DNA of 18,467 nt from Gracilaria caudata. Lineage: Eukaryota > Rhodophyta > Florideophyceae > Gracilariales > Gracilariaceae. This document shows, piece by piece, positions 1-8,617 of this stretch. Location: the NCBI GenBank assembly GCA_030374735.1, contig JASCIV010000384.1, positions 1-18,467 of the forward strand, in the 5' to 3' direction. The translations under genes and the position numbers were made by a program. The stretch's first letter is position 1; each line of letters begins with the position of its first letter. Below the pieces are notes generated by a model. That model was not told the DNA's origin. It was given only the letters and a program-made list of their open reading frames with translations, and ran no database searches.

Positions 1-314
1 TCTCTTTTCCACGCGTCATGGGCGCGACAGAAGGCGCGACCACGTTCTCTCTGGTGCACCAAGGGCGCGCTAACGCGCTCGATAACTTCTCCCCGCCCGC
101 CTCATCGATGCGAGCGTGAACAAGTGAAACTCTTCACTTCCGCGGCAGGAGTGTGGGCGACGGTGTGAACGTGGGCGAGGAGGTGCAGCGTGGAAGGTGC
201 ACTTTTATCTCCGCGGAGATATGAAAAAATCTTTTTCGGGGAGTGTCCCAGTCGCTTGGAGACAATCCCCAAGATCCGCCACCACACATGCTTGTACCTT
301 TTGGTACTTGTTCA
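1..314. other. Non-coding flank, nothing recognised
   Basis: Only short open frames of about 60 codons occur on either strand and none resembles a known family. The first 200 bases are GC-rich with several GCGC motifs. It may be the body of the element whose right end lies at 315-404, but no left end is visible to prove that. Confidence 0.4.
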
Positions 315-404
315 ACTGATAGGGATGCCGTCTAAAATGATAAAGCTTAATTTGGCTTTTCCACGTTTTGGGTCGTTAATCTAGCACCACTGATAGGGAT
401 GCTC
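315..404. repeat. Right-hand end of a Harbinger-like element (two motif copies)
   Basis: Two copies of the motif ACTGATAGGGATGC lie in direct orientation, at 315-330 and 389-404, starting 74 bp apart. The outer copy ends in GCTC and is followed by TAA at 405-407, which fits the TWA target preference of PIF/Harbinger elements. The motif is the reverse complement of the left-end motif at 4605-4620 and closely matches the MITE ends at 516 and 889. No matching left end is visible upstream, so this is read as an element end whose other half is lost or lies outside the window. Confidence 0.55.
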
Positions 405-512
405 TAAGAAAGATACGAGCAAGGATAATGTGGGCCACACTATATAACGATACGGTTCAAAACAAATTAGTGTGGGTCATTAATTTTTGTTAATGTACAG
501 AGATATATAAGG

Positions 513-515
513 TTA
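513..515. repeat. Left target site duplication TTA of the MITE
   Basis: TTA at 513-515 is duplicated at 890-892, exactly flanking the 16-bp inverted repeats. This fixes the element boundaries. Confidence 0.8.
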
Positions 516-889
516 GAGCATGTCTATCAGTAGGGTCAAAGAGCTAAATTGCCATTTTTTAGCTTTGGCGTTGATAATGGCATCTCTATCAGTTGTGCCA
601 AACTTGTTGTGCAAAGCTATTGAGCTATATTCATTGCCAAATCTGACGAGATTTGGCGCGACGTTTAGCTTCAGAGCTAAACTTTACAGCCACTCCAATC
701 GTGCCACCTGGCACACTTGTAATTTTTGCGCCAAGTCCAAATTAAAAACGATGATTGGTCGCTCATCCTGTGGAATCCACATTAGGATTTGGCTTTTGAC
801 TGATAAGGGTGCACTCCGTAAAGCCAAATGCAATTTTGGCTCTTTGCCTATTTGGCTTTGGCATTTGGCCATGACTGATAGACATGCTC
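516..889. mobile_element. Harbinger-type MITE, 374 bp, TTA target duplication
   Basis: The left terminus GAGCATGTCTATCAGT (516-531) and the right terminus ACTGATAGACATGCTC (874-889) are perfect 16-bp inverted repeats. TTA stands immediately outside both (513-515 and 890-892), the 3-bp target duplication typical of PIF/Harbinger. A second, diverged motif copy lies inside each end, in the same orientation as the tip: 578-593 on the left (62 bp in) and 799-814 on the right (75 bp in). The interior is AT-rich, with repeated TTTGGC/GCCAAA words that could pair. A 127-codon open frame from 520 covers the element but has no recognisable domain and is taken as chance. It is non-autonomous and would need a transposase in trans. 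Confidence 0.88.
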
Positions 890-1148
890 TTAGTGTGGGT
901 TAAGACTGGTACTAGCAGTCTATGATTGTTGAAAACATTCGGAAATTAAGCGATGTTTGCAGCAGAATACAATCGGTGAATGCAAAAAATGCAAAAACGC
1001 CAGAGCGCTAGATTTCAGCCAATGAGAGGGCTGGGAATTTGAACGAAAGCGCGCCAAATCGACCGATTTTGAACGGCCTTTGCTTCGGCGTTCTAGTGCT
1101 CTACCTCCGCCGCCAAATGCGATTACGACTTGTCGTCACGAGTTTATC

Positions 1149-2344
1149 ATGTTATCATACAGAAAACGTCGAAATGCCGCTCTCTCCGTTATCTTCGCCG
1201 CATATACAACGACTTTAAACGTCATTAAGATTATACGAAAACAGTCGCGAGTGTATTATCGGGCTTCCAACAGCCCCCAGTTTAAGCAAAAAGCAATCCC
1301 GTATCCTGGCAGGAACAATGTCACTGCATGGCAACAACTTCTTATCCACGGAAAAGATCATAACTTTCTCCTGACGACAAACTTTCTTCGTGATGTTTTC
1401 TATAGTCGACATCTTCAATTGTTCGTCCGAAAACGTTACAAAACCAACTATGGGAGTCCGCACTGCACTGCATCAAAAAAAAGCGCGGATGTCGCCCATT
1501 GATGACATCCGCAGACCTCCTTGGTATGATGCTCTACTATCTAAAGTCCGAAAACTCTATCAACAGCTTCTGTCCTTTTCTTGGACTTGTGATCAGCTCT
1601 TTGGGCGTATGGCTGGACTATAGTCTTCTCTTTCTAAACAGGGTTGTAACAGAAAACATGGACGCCAAATTCAGAGTTTACTGGCCTTCAATTTATGCAA
1701 TGAAGGAGTCAGCATCTCTTTTAGGAAATAATCGCATATTCGGTCCTCTCTTGAAAAAGGTATTCGTCGTTACCGATGGTGGTCGTTTTCGTTGTCAGAA
1801 CTACAGCGACGTTAACTTGCAGAACGCATACTGTGAAGGCTACACGCAACTAGAAGTAACGAGTCTTTTTGTATTTGACTTCAAGAGCGAGATAATACAT
1901 GCTGCAATTAACTTCCATGGAAGTATGCACGACACCAGATTGGCTGGTTTGTCCGGGTTGTACTATCCTAAGTTGTCCAACGATTGCATCCCGCCTGACT
2001 TGGCCATTCTCGGCGACTCATCCTTCGTCAACAACAGCACAATGACGAATGGTAAAGTCGTGAGGGCAAGGAAAACTAATGAAACGAGCGACATTTCTGA
2101 CTCGCCAGAACTAGTAGCGATAGATATTGTCTTTCAAGGCGTTATGCCGAGTGAGCGACAAAGTGCGGAGTGGGGCATAAGGGCCGTGAAGGCCCCTTTC
2201 CAACGACTCAAGACCATTCTACAGAAGGACACGAAACGAAGAGGCATAATTATCGAGAACTGCGTGCGATTATTCAACTTCCGAACTAGGACAATTGGGC
2301 GCAATCAGATTCGCACCGTGTATGCCACACCTTCATCATCGTGA
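1149..2344 (+). pseudogene. PIF/Harbinger DDE transposase (unit 1), frameshifted at an A8 run
   Basis: This is the cut-and-paste transposase of Harbinger unit 1, which would nick and join element ends in the nucleus. The best start is the ATG at 1149 (the frame is open further up but has no ATG). The N-terminal part (1149 to about 1475) is basic and ends in KRYKTNYGSP; the rest is in the next frame, entered through RGCRPLMTSADLLGM around 1484-1528. The catalytic DDE is visible, numbered from 1499: D93 in VTDGGRF, then MHDTR, D173 in LGDSSF, and E224 in AEWGIRAVKAPFQRL, as in DDE_Tnp_4 endonucleases. The frames join at eight A residues (1475-1482), where one more A, or -1 slippage, would restore continuity. 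Total length would be about 398 residues, normal for the family. The accessory gene at 2456-3298 converges on it. Confidence 0.82.
1475..1482 (+). other. A8 run at the frame switch of transposase 1
   Basis: The upstream frame reads TCA AAA AAA AGC, so the site has the form A_AAA_AAA, a classic -1 slippery heptamer. Family-like sequence continues in the -1 frame directly after it. Either the run has lost one A, or the assembly miscounts it, or the element uses slippage. The first two are more likely because no downstream pseudoknot was looked for. Confidence 0.6.
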
Positions 2345-2455
2345 GCGCGGGCTTCTTGTCCGAGGAGTAAAGTCCGCGATTGCGAGCTTGCAAGCAATAC
2401 GCAGGCCAGCGCGAGCGGAAGCTCAGCAGCTTCCATGACATGCTACAATCATTTG

Positions 2456-3298
2456 TTACTGAAGATTTCCCGTCGGACCGTTGTTTCCGAGTTTCTCTGA
2501 GAGCTGCACAAGAAACGCTTTCATGCTATGCACCACCGCTCTGATCTCCTGGAGGCCCTCGGTCACTTCCTGTTTGGCTTGAGACAGCTCTCGTTTGACA
2601 GCCTCGTCTAGAACGGATGCTGGTGCTTCGTCGGATGACGTTGGAGAGCTTGTGGATTGAAACGACTTTGCTATGATCCCAATAAATCCTTTCATTGCAC
2701 CCACATGATCTACCAAGATGTCTTCGGAGTTTTGTTTCTTGTTCTTATTCCCTCCTGTTCCAATCCGGCGTCTTTTACCCTGTTGTCCTACAAAGTCCTC
2801 TTCGTTTTTCTTCCCTTCTGTTCCGGCGGTGTCGGAAGAACCGTTGCTGATGTCCATATCGTCGTCGTCTCCGTCAGTGAAAACCATTGCGGCAATCTTG
2901 CTCTGTATATCGCAAGCGATATGTTTCGCACGACGGACGTCAGGGGGGCAAGAAGGGTCTCCGGTTTTCTTCTTTGCGTTGCAAAGCTTGTCGAATTTGT
3001 TCTTGAAGGAGTCGTGATCCCTTGGTGGGCGGCTATTCGCCGTGCTCCACTCCTGATATTTGCTGGCTACAAGAGCCCACATGTTTGATCCAATGGGCTC
3101 TACTTCCTGGACGAGGTCTAGAAAGGCCGTGATGTCGTCTTTGTTATAGTTGGAAGCTCCGGCACGGCCCTTCTTACCGTTTGTCTTGGCTGGGGATGGG
3201 TTGGGCTGGGTGCTCACCGGACTCGTAGAGGAAGCAGCCGGTTGTGTATCGTTTCTGGTTGTGACCTGGGAAGTGGCTGCTGGTGTAGACGGAGTCAT
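2456..3298 (-). CDS. Myb/SANT-like accessory protein of Harbinger unit 1
   Basis: An intact 280-residue ORF starting at an ATG (3298) and convergent with the transposase, the usual two-gene arrangement of Harbinger elements, whose second protein binds the ends and helps bring the transposase to the nucleus. Residues 1-45 are Ser/Thr/Pro-rich and likely disordered. Residues about 46-125 form a Myb/SANT-like trihelical region: it begins SNYNKDDITAFLDLV, has two spaced tryptophans (MWALV and YQEW), then DHDSFKNKFDKLC, like the oomycete/fungal DUF6818 type. An acidic stretch (DGDDDDMD) and a basic KRRR patch, a possible nuclear signal, follow. The C-terminal ~70 residues look helical (VKRELSQAKQEVTEGLQ). 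It is the only undamaged large gene in the window. The exact Pfam assignment is from memory. Confidence 0.75.
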   Translation of the reverse strand: MTPSTPAATSQVTTRNDTQPAASSTSPVSTQPNPSPAKTNGKKGRAGASNYNKDDITAFLDLVQEVEPIGSNMWALVASKYQEWSTANSRPPRDHDSFKNKFDKLCNAKKKTGDPSCPPDVRRAKHIACDIQSKIAAMVFTDGDDDDMDISNGSSDTAGTEGKKNEEDFVGQQGKRRRIGTGGNKNKKQNSEDILVDHVGAMKGFIGIIAKSFQSTSSPTSSDEAPASVLDEAVKRELSQAKQEVTEGLQEIRAVVHSMKAFLVQLSEKLGNNGPTGNLQ

Positions 3299-4604
3299 GA
3301 TAGAGGTTGTGGGGTAGAACGCAAGGCAGCGATTGCTGGAATACGGCCCTTAGGTCAATGATATGGGGTGGATGTTCAGGCCTGTACATAGTGTTTCGGT
3401 CTCTACGTCTATCTACTTTCGCGCCATTTCTTCTGGCGTACTGGAATCATTGGTGCTAGCGCTATTCCTGAATGGCCGCTATTTATTTGGCAATTTGGTT
3501 CTGGCGATTTCCTTCATTCACCCAATAATTCTCGGCCACGTTCAAAACGCCTTTTCTGCCCTCTGCCAGAAACTTCCAACTCCATACACAAAACCCCGAC
3601 ATCATTTCCTATATCTTCCTCGCGACTTCAAGCATCCGACAACGCGCATCTGCAAATCAGTAGAGAAACCCCCTTCAAAAAGCATATTCGAAGAATACCA
3701 ACTATTACCACCGGAGGCACTTTCCATTATGTCTTCTATAACCAAAACTGTATCTGCCAATCCCTCTCTCGCTCTCAATGAAAGACTTTGCTTTGCATGT
3801 CAAACGCCATCAACTCAACGACCCACTAAGAACATAAACCTTTCACAAAAATAAGTCCTAGCCATGCACAAAATTTGAAACAAACCCATTACCAAATCTG
3901 TCTTTTAACAGAGCTCATAGAAGTTTTTGTACCTACTGTCGCACGCCCAAAATTAGATGGATCGTGTTTGATGACGTCAAACGTGTTGTCACGCACGTAG
4001 CCGGCACACCAAAGCCGTTGACGTACGGCCGTAAGAGAAAATCTCTCAACTTCCACCAGCAAACTCATTGAAACATCGACCTCCTTCTTCGTGTTCCCAC
4101 AGATAATGGGCCACATCTAGAAAACGCAAAGACAGACAAGACCCGCTGCACGACCGAAGAGCACTCAGCTCCGCTAATTGTTCTCGTGCGCACGCCACAA
4201 CGCCCACTAGACAGTTCTCCAGCACTAACGCGTACAGAAGCGTACATCACCACGTCACCGAGCTCTACGTCGTCAACATAATTCTATGGCCGATCACACC
4301 GAATCCACCCAAGGCGCAACACCCGCGAATTGCCGCTGCACAATTTACAATTTTGCAACCAATACTTTCTACACTCCAAAATGCTTTAAACAACACATGG
4401 GACTTTAGTAACGAGACCTTAAAAGAATTGACAAAGTCAAACTTCTCTCAGTGTAGTGCGTCTTCAACAGACATCCTTGCGACACATGGTTATTCTCACA
4501 TTTTCACCGACACATTCGTGGCAGAAACTGATGACCAAAGAAAAGCATTCGCTTCATGCCGAGCTATGAAAACCTCTTTGGTTGCACCAGTGTGAATGCT
4601 CTTA
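3299..4604. other. Stretch without a recognisable gene
   Basis: The longest open frames are 3363-3854 (+, 163 codons from an ATG), 3889-4116 (-) and 4353-4595 (+). None shows a domain, repeat or family motif that I recognise, and their composition is uneven. The first part probably holds the promoter of the accessory gene at 2456-3298; CCAATAA at 3519-3525 and TATTTAT near 3480 are possible elements. The right end of Harbinger unit 1 should lie here but could not be located. Confidence 0.4.
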
Positions 4605-4610
4605 GAGCAT
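4596..4610. repeat. Palindromic junction ATGCTC-TTA-GAGCAT
   Basis: The left tip of Harbinger unit 2 (GAGCAT, from 4605) is preceded by TTA (4602-4604) and then ATGCTC (4596-4601), the exact inverse of the tip. This is what two elements of one family abutting through a shared TTA would look like. It could also be a chance palindromic target. Confidence 0.45.
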
Positions 4611-4694
4611 CCCTACCAAGAAACCTAAAGTAAAATCCCAAACTTCCTAAATTCCTAATTTGGATTTGGTTGACACAACAGCACCCCTATCAGT
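4605..4694. repeat. Left end of Harbinger unit 2 (two motif copies)
   Basis: The terminal motif GAGCATCCCTACCAAG (4605-4620) is preceded by TTA. A subterminal copy, CAGCACCCCTATCAGT (4679-4694), starts 74 bp further in with the same orientation. Spacing and motif match the ends at 315-404 and 516-889. It lies about 190 bp upstream of the transposase start, as expected for a 5' end. Confidence 0.65.
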
Positions 4695-4797
4695 GGAGGA
4701 CAGAACCCAAAATTGTCGCCAGACAGTTTCAAATAGCGAAAACATACAGATGACTCTTGCGTTTCTTCAGAGCAAGAGGTTCCTTCTCCTATTCGAA

Positions 4798-6156
4798 ATG
4801 GACGGCAGTTCCTCCGATTACGACTTCTTCACGTTTAGTGACGATGAAGAACAGGCTGCCGCCCAGAGCATTGCTGCAGTGGTTGCAACCCTGCCCCTTG
4901 CAATCAACCAACGGCCATCGCATGCTGGACGACAGCCATTGAGCAGGACAATACTTCGAGGTCAGTGTGAATGGTTTGCAAACTATCTTGACCCAATTCC
5001 CGTGTATCCACCGTCGTGCGTTCGTCAAATATTTCGCATTCCGTTGAAGTTGTACTGGGTACTTTACAAAGAACCAAAATATGATTCCAGACTACAACAA
5101 CAAGTAAACGGAGCCGGAATACCCGGACATTCTTCACATCAAAAAATTCTTGGGACTCTACGCAAACTCGACACCGGGCTTTCCTTTGATCAGATGGATG
5201 ACATGGTAAAGATGTCTCGCGAAGGCCAGCGTCAGTATTTCCGTATTGTTCTGCATAGCATTTATCATCGGTTCGGACCGACATATCTCAATCGCGAGCC
5301 GACTATACAAGAGCTACGTCAAATTGAGATCCAATACGCAAACAGTGGCTTTCCCGGATGCATTGGTTGCACAGATTGCATGCATCTGCACTGGAAAAAC
5401 TGTCCAAAGGCTTTCAAAGGACAATATCACAATTCAAAAGATGGGAAACTGGCGACCATAAGCTGCGAGGCTTTTTGCGATCGAAACCTTTATTGCTGGT
5501 ACTGGTTTTCTGGTCGTTGTGGTACCAACAACGACCTAACCGTAGTGGACAACAGTCCTCTCTTTATTGATATTCTATCTGGTACTCGAAGAATGACCCT
5601 TCCGGAAGGATATGAGATACACGGGTCTGTTCGGCATGGTCTATTGTACTATTTGCTGGACGGCATTTATTCTCCTTTGGCGATATTCGTAGGTCCCAAT
5701 CACGCCGCTGCGACCGAAAGAGAGAAAAATATGACAAAGGCGCAGGAAGGTACTCGAAAAGACATAGAACGCTTCTTCGGGGCTTTACAAGTACGTTTCA
5801 AAGTGCTCAGACACGAACTGTTCGATTGGAGTGACGAGAAAATATTTCTCATCAGCCCGGTTTGTGTGATATTACATAACATGTTGGTAGATTTGGACCT
5901 TCAGAGAGAACTACGACACGAAACCAATGACAACGGACAACCCGTAAGTATCGTGGAATAATTTGCACAAGAAGTACATCATGAGAACAGTATGCAAGCG
6001 GAGGACGATGGTAATAACAACACTGGTGAAACAGAAGTGGTGGGATTGACTGCTTTATTGGCGCAACATGAGCTCGTCACGAATGGACAACAACAGCAGC
6101 AGTTGACTCAAGCTCTCACAAATCACCTTTGGGCAATACGAGGGCGCAGTTCATAA
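4798..6156 (+). pseudogene. PIF/Harbinger transposase (unit 2, plant-transposon type) with in-frame TAA
   Basis: This is a second Harbinger transposase, unlike unit 1 and closer to the PF04827 plant/oomycete type. The chosen start is the ATG at 4798 (G at -3 and +4); an in-frame ATG at 4750 is possible. The N-terminus is acidic. The catalytic core begins with GCIGCTDCMHLHWKNCPKAF (first Asp codon near 5374), continues with GTNNDLTVVDNSPLF, the second Asp in YYLLDGIYSPLAIF, and the Glu in RKDIERFFGALQVRF. The last two are 36 residues apart, normal for DD(35-37)E. TAA at 5959-5961 stops the protein at about 387 residues. The same frame continues open for 64 codons to a TAA at 6154-6156, ending with LTNHLWAIRGR, which resembles the normal family C-terminus. 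The stop is therefore probably a nonsense mutation, with the catalytic core otherwise intact. Confidence 0.85.
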
Positions 6157-6548
6157 TCGCTGTAGTGCAACTCGTTGCGACTCAATGCGCGAGGTTGCTA
6201 CTCATAAATCCCGTATCGGGGATGACCTGAGAAGGTAATAGTTATGAGTATTGGCCCGTATTTGGGGGATGCCTGGTTAGCAGGAGCGGTGACGTGTACC
6301 GGTAACCGGTGATGATGGTGGACGATTGGTATGACTTGTGCCAGTATGACTAGTGTACAGGTGTGATTCTGTCATAGATTGTCCCGACGTGACGTGACTG
6401 ACATTGGCCCTGCACAGGGACTAACACATATAATACGTGTACGAACCAGCAGTGGTCTGCACTTGATTAAGTAATTTTAGTTAATTGTTTTAGAATAATA
6501 TCTACACTACTTAGGCCTGGGCCTCGTGGCCCTGATCTCCTTCAAGTA
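6157..6548. other. Non-coding stretch, possible LTR or insertion remnant
   Basis: No open frame of note. It contains a 9-bp inverted repeat, TACTCATAA near 6199 and TTATGAGTA near 6240, small hairpins (CCCTGCACAGGG near 6410; GGCC arms near 6520-6535) and an AT-rich patch with ACATATAATACG near 6426. This mix of promoter-like and hairpin sequence just before an ATG at 6549 could be LTR remains, but no duplicated partner or target duplication was found. Confidence 0.3.
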
Positions 6549-7006
6549 ATGGCAGCGAGGGTTCGTGCTACACGAAGAGCTTCTTCATTACGAAGTGCTG
6601 GGCAGTGGATCGTGCTGCCTACACTGGCCCGTAACTCTCACGAGTACAGCCGTGACCGGTACGGTACATCCACCCCCTTCGGGTCAACCAGAAAGCGCAG
6701 GTTATTATTCTACTTCTCTATTTATATTTCTTTCTCTCTCTGTACAGAGTGTGACTACCGCTACCGTCCTTGTATAAGGTTTCTTTCTCGCTGTTTCTGC
6801 CTCTGTTGGCACTGCACCCGTGTGGGTTTTTCTCTTGTTTTTCCCCTCTTTTCGCTCCGAGGATCAGCCGTGGACACGGCTTTTCCGACAACCGGTTCAG
6901 GTATTCTTCAACCTCTTGGGTATAGCCAGACGTGGCACTCCGGTCTTACACCAGGCTCGCTTGTGCCACAGGAGGGCTCTGTTCAGAGAAGCTATCGCTC
7001 ACGAGA

Positions 7007-7287
7007 CCCTATGAACATCGAATCTGGTCGATATATAGCAGACCAATGGCCAAAAGAAGGCCTTATTCGCTGAAAATTTGTGAGAACGTGTAACTCGTGT
7101 ACAGAAACACATTTGTTCTTGGACTTCGGCCATTTTTCCGCCATATTTTGGCCATATTTTGTCCATATAAACTGGGAGAGAACTTGTTTAGGTACACGAG
7201 TTACACGTTCTCACAAATTTTCGGCGAATAAGGCCTTCCTTCGGCCAATGGTCAGCCATATATCGGCCAGATTCGATGTTCATAGGG
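7007..7287. mobile_element. Foldback MITE, 281 bp, with ~96-bp inverted repeats
   Basis: The arms 7007-7102 and 7192-7287 are inverted copies of each other, differing at only a few positions; both tips read CCCTATGAACATCGAATCTGG inward. GAGA stands directly outside each end (7003-7006 and 7288-7291), a candidate 4-bp target duplication. The 89-bp loop (7103-7191) holds four units of an 11-bp tandem repeat. Long arms and lack of coding capacity mark a non-autonomous foldback element. The superfamily is unclear: long arms suggest Mutator-like elements, but those usually make 8-11-bp duplications. Confidence 0.85.
7129..7172. repeat. 11-bp tandem repeat, four units
   Basis: Units are 7129-7139, 7140-7150, 7151-7161 and 7162-7172, with consensus GCCATATTTTG. 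Units 2 and 3 are identical; units 1 and 4 are diverged. The array occupies the centre of the foldback MITE loop. Confidence 0.8.
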
Positions 7288-7385
7288 GAGAGCAAGGCTC
7301 GAACACCTTGGCAGGTCATTCCCGGATCGGGTTTACACCACAATCGGTACCGATTCTAGCGCTTTGACGAAATTGCTTTGCCGCC

Positions 7386-7426
7386 TACGGCGCCTGCGGC
7401 GCCGTACGCAGCTGGGTCCGCCCCAG
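7386..7426. repeat. Two adjacent GC-rich hairpins
   Basis: TACGGCGCC (7386-7394) and GGCGCCGTA (7398-7406) form a perfect 9-bp stem with a 3-base loop. CTGGG (7412-7416) and CCCAG (7422-7426) form a second, shorter stem directly after it. They lie at the 3' side of the accessory gene remnant, which is on the minus strand. Function is unknown. Confidence 0.5.
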
Positions 7427-7472
7427 ACCCCGCTCCTAGCGAAGAGCTCCAAAAACTCAGTTTCTTTCGGGG

Positions 7473-8571
7473 TCAGTGGGGGTGGGATGCTTCACGATTA
7501 GTGACATCTGAGGAAGATCTAACCAGTGCAGCGTGGTTTGCGTCGGAATCGGCTCGCCTCGTTGAATGATTGTCGTTTTCTTGATTCAACTGGCAGGATG
7601 TCGAATTCTCTACAAGTAAAGAGGCACTATATCCACTTGGTAGTGCGGTGGAGGGTGTCTCTTCTTCGTTCGTGCCAGTTTGCGCCCTTTCGAATCCAGC
7701 AAGCATGGCGGCTTTCGTCATCGAATCATCCAACCTTCTGTTATTTTCTTCACGGGGTAGGGACATTCGATGTAAAATCTTGAGCTGCAGAGCTATTGAG
7801 GCCGCTCTCTTTTTGTTTGACGCGGAGCACTGAATGCTTTCCGTCATGGCGTCTACGCTCTTCGCTACTTTCGAGAAATTCCGTTCGGTTCCTTCTTCGG
7901 ATTTTGTCCCTTTTGCCCCAAAGAACGAGGCAATGCAGGGATCTGCATTGGGATAGATGCCACAGAGGCCGTTGCGTCACTCTTCTTAAGTTCCATTTCA
8001 TGATGAGGTTTGGGTCTGTAGCCAACCGTTGTACCACGATACTGCCAACATTTCCTGCGAACTTTGAGCACGAAGACAAAAGGCGTATAGCAGAAGTGAA
8101 ACAAATTACAGCCGGAGTGGGCAGTTTTCCTTTGTATTTAAACTTGTTATTATATCGGTACAAGGTCATAATATTCTTCAGAGTATCTTTGTCAGGTTCA
8201 TCTGAGGGAATAGCAGCCCAATAAATTTATTGTCGCCAAATACTTTTCTCCAATTTGTGCCAAAGTTGTCTATTTTGAGCTCAAACTCCTTGAAGTACAA
8301 GCATGAAAGCACTCAGGTTGTGTGCCGAATATTTCTGCAAAAGTTTTTCAGAATGCGTCTGCAGTTTGCTCAACCACGGTTTGTGAGGCAGAGATCCAAG
8401 AACGCGCAAGCGCGAGATATTCCTCCAGAGTAAAATTTTGACCTCTGGAACTGTCCATGTTGGAACTAGCCGTGGTGGGAGGGCGTTTTCGGGAGGGCGC
8501 GGGCGGCATTCAGTTGTGGGGATATGCAACGGTGTAGTGTTTCGGTTTAGACTTGCCGCCAAATTCGACAA
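7473..8571 (-). pseudogene. Broken accessory (Myb/SANT-like) gene of Harbinger unit 2
   Basis: On the minus strand, open frames chain in the order 8571-8281, then 8169-7750 or 8104-7865, then 7847-7473, in different frames with stops between. The first begins with an ATG and holds a Ser/Pro/Arg-rich start followed by TWTVPEVKILLW, which suits helix 1 of a Myb/SANT-like domain. The middle has KCWQYRG and a Lys-rich segment. The last frame has KKRAASIALQLKILHRM followed by charged and Ser-rich sequence, like the C-terminal coiled region of Harbinger partner proteins. Position and convergent orientation relative to the transposase support the role more than sequence does. Introns instead of frameshifts are possible. 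The call is mainly contextual. Confidence 0.4.
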
Positions 8572-8617
8572 CTGCCAAGTTGCAAACTTGGCTCAGTATG
8601 AGTGGCCTATGGCTTCG

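Larger units (their letters stand above)
6549..7367 (+). pseudogene. Unrecognised ORF interrupted by the foldback MITE
   Basis: An open frame starts at the ATG at 6549 and runs 152 codons to the MITE insertion at 7007. If the MITE (7007-7287) and one copy of the GAGA duplication are removed, the frame continues without a stop to TGA at 7365-7367. The product has no recognisable domain. The first ~60 residues are Arg/Ser-rich, a Phe/Cys-rich stretch follows, and the last part is more polar. Continuity across the insertion agrees with a real ORF disrupted by the MITE, but 25 open codons can also arise by chance, so coding status is doubtful. Confidence 0.25.

Noticed and set aside
1003..3463. 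Inverted words CTAGCGCT and TCATTGG near 1003-1026 and 3447-3463 as terminal repeats of Harbinger unit 1
   Set aside because: Only short blocks match, with different spacing, and there is no TWA duplication; CCAAT boxes would explain part of it.
3363..3854. 163-codon plus-strand ORF starting at an ATG
   Set aside because: No domain or family motif, uneven composition, and it lies in the presumed promoter region of the intact accessory gene on the other strand.
3889..4253. Overlapping minus-strand ORFs of 75 and 62 codons
   Set aside because: No recognisable motif and no supporting neighbour; lengths are within what chance gives.
4353..4595. 80-codon plus-strand ORF before Harbinger unit 2
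   Set aside because: No family resemblance; it ends at the border of the next element and looks incidental.
6157..6548. Solo LTR
   Set aside because: Promoter-like and hairpin sequence is suggestive, but there is no target duplication, no second copy in the window and no clear TG...CA borders.
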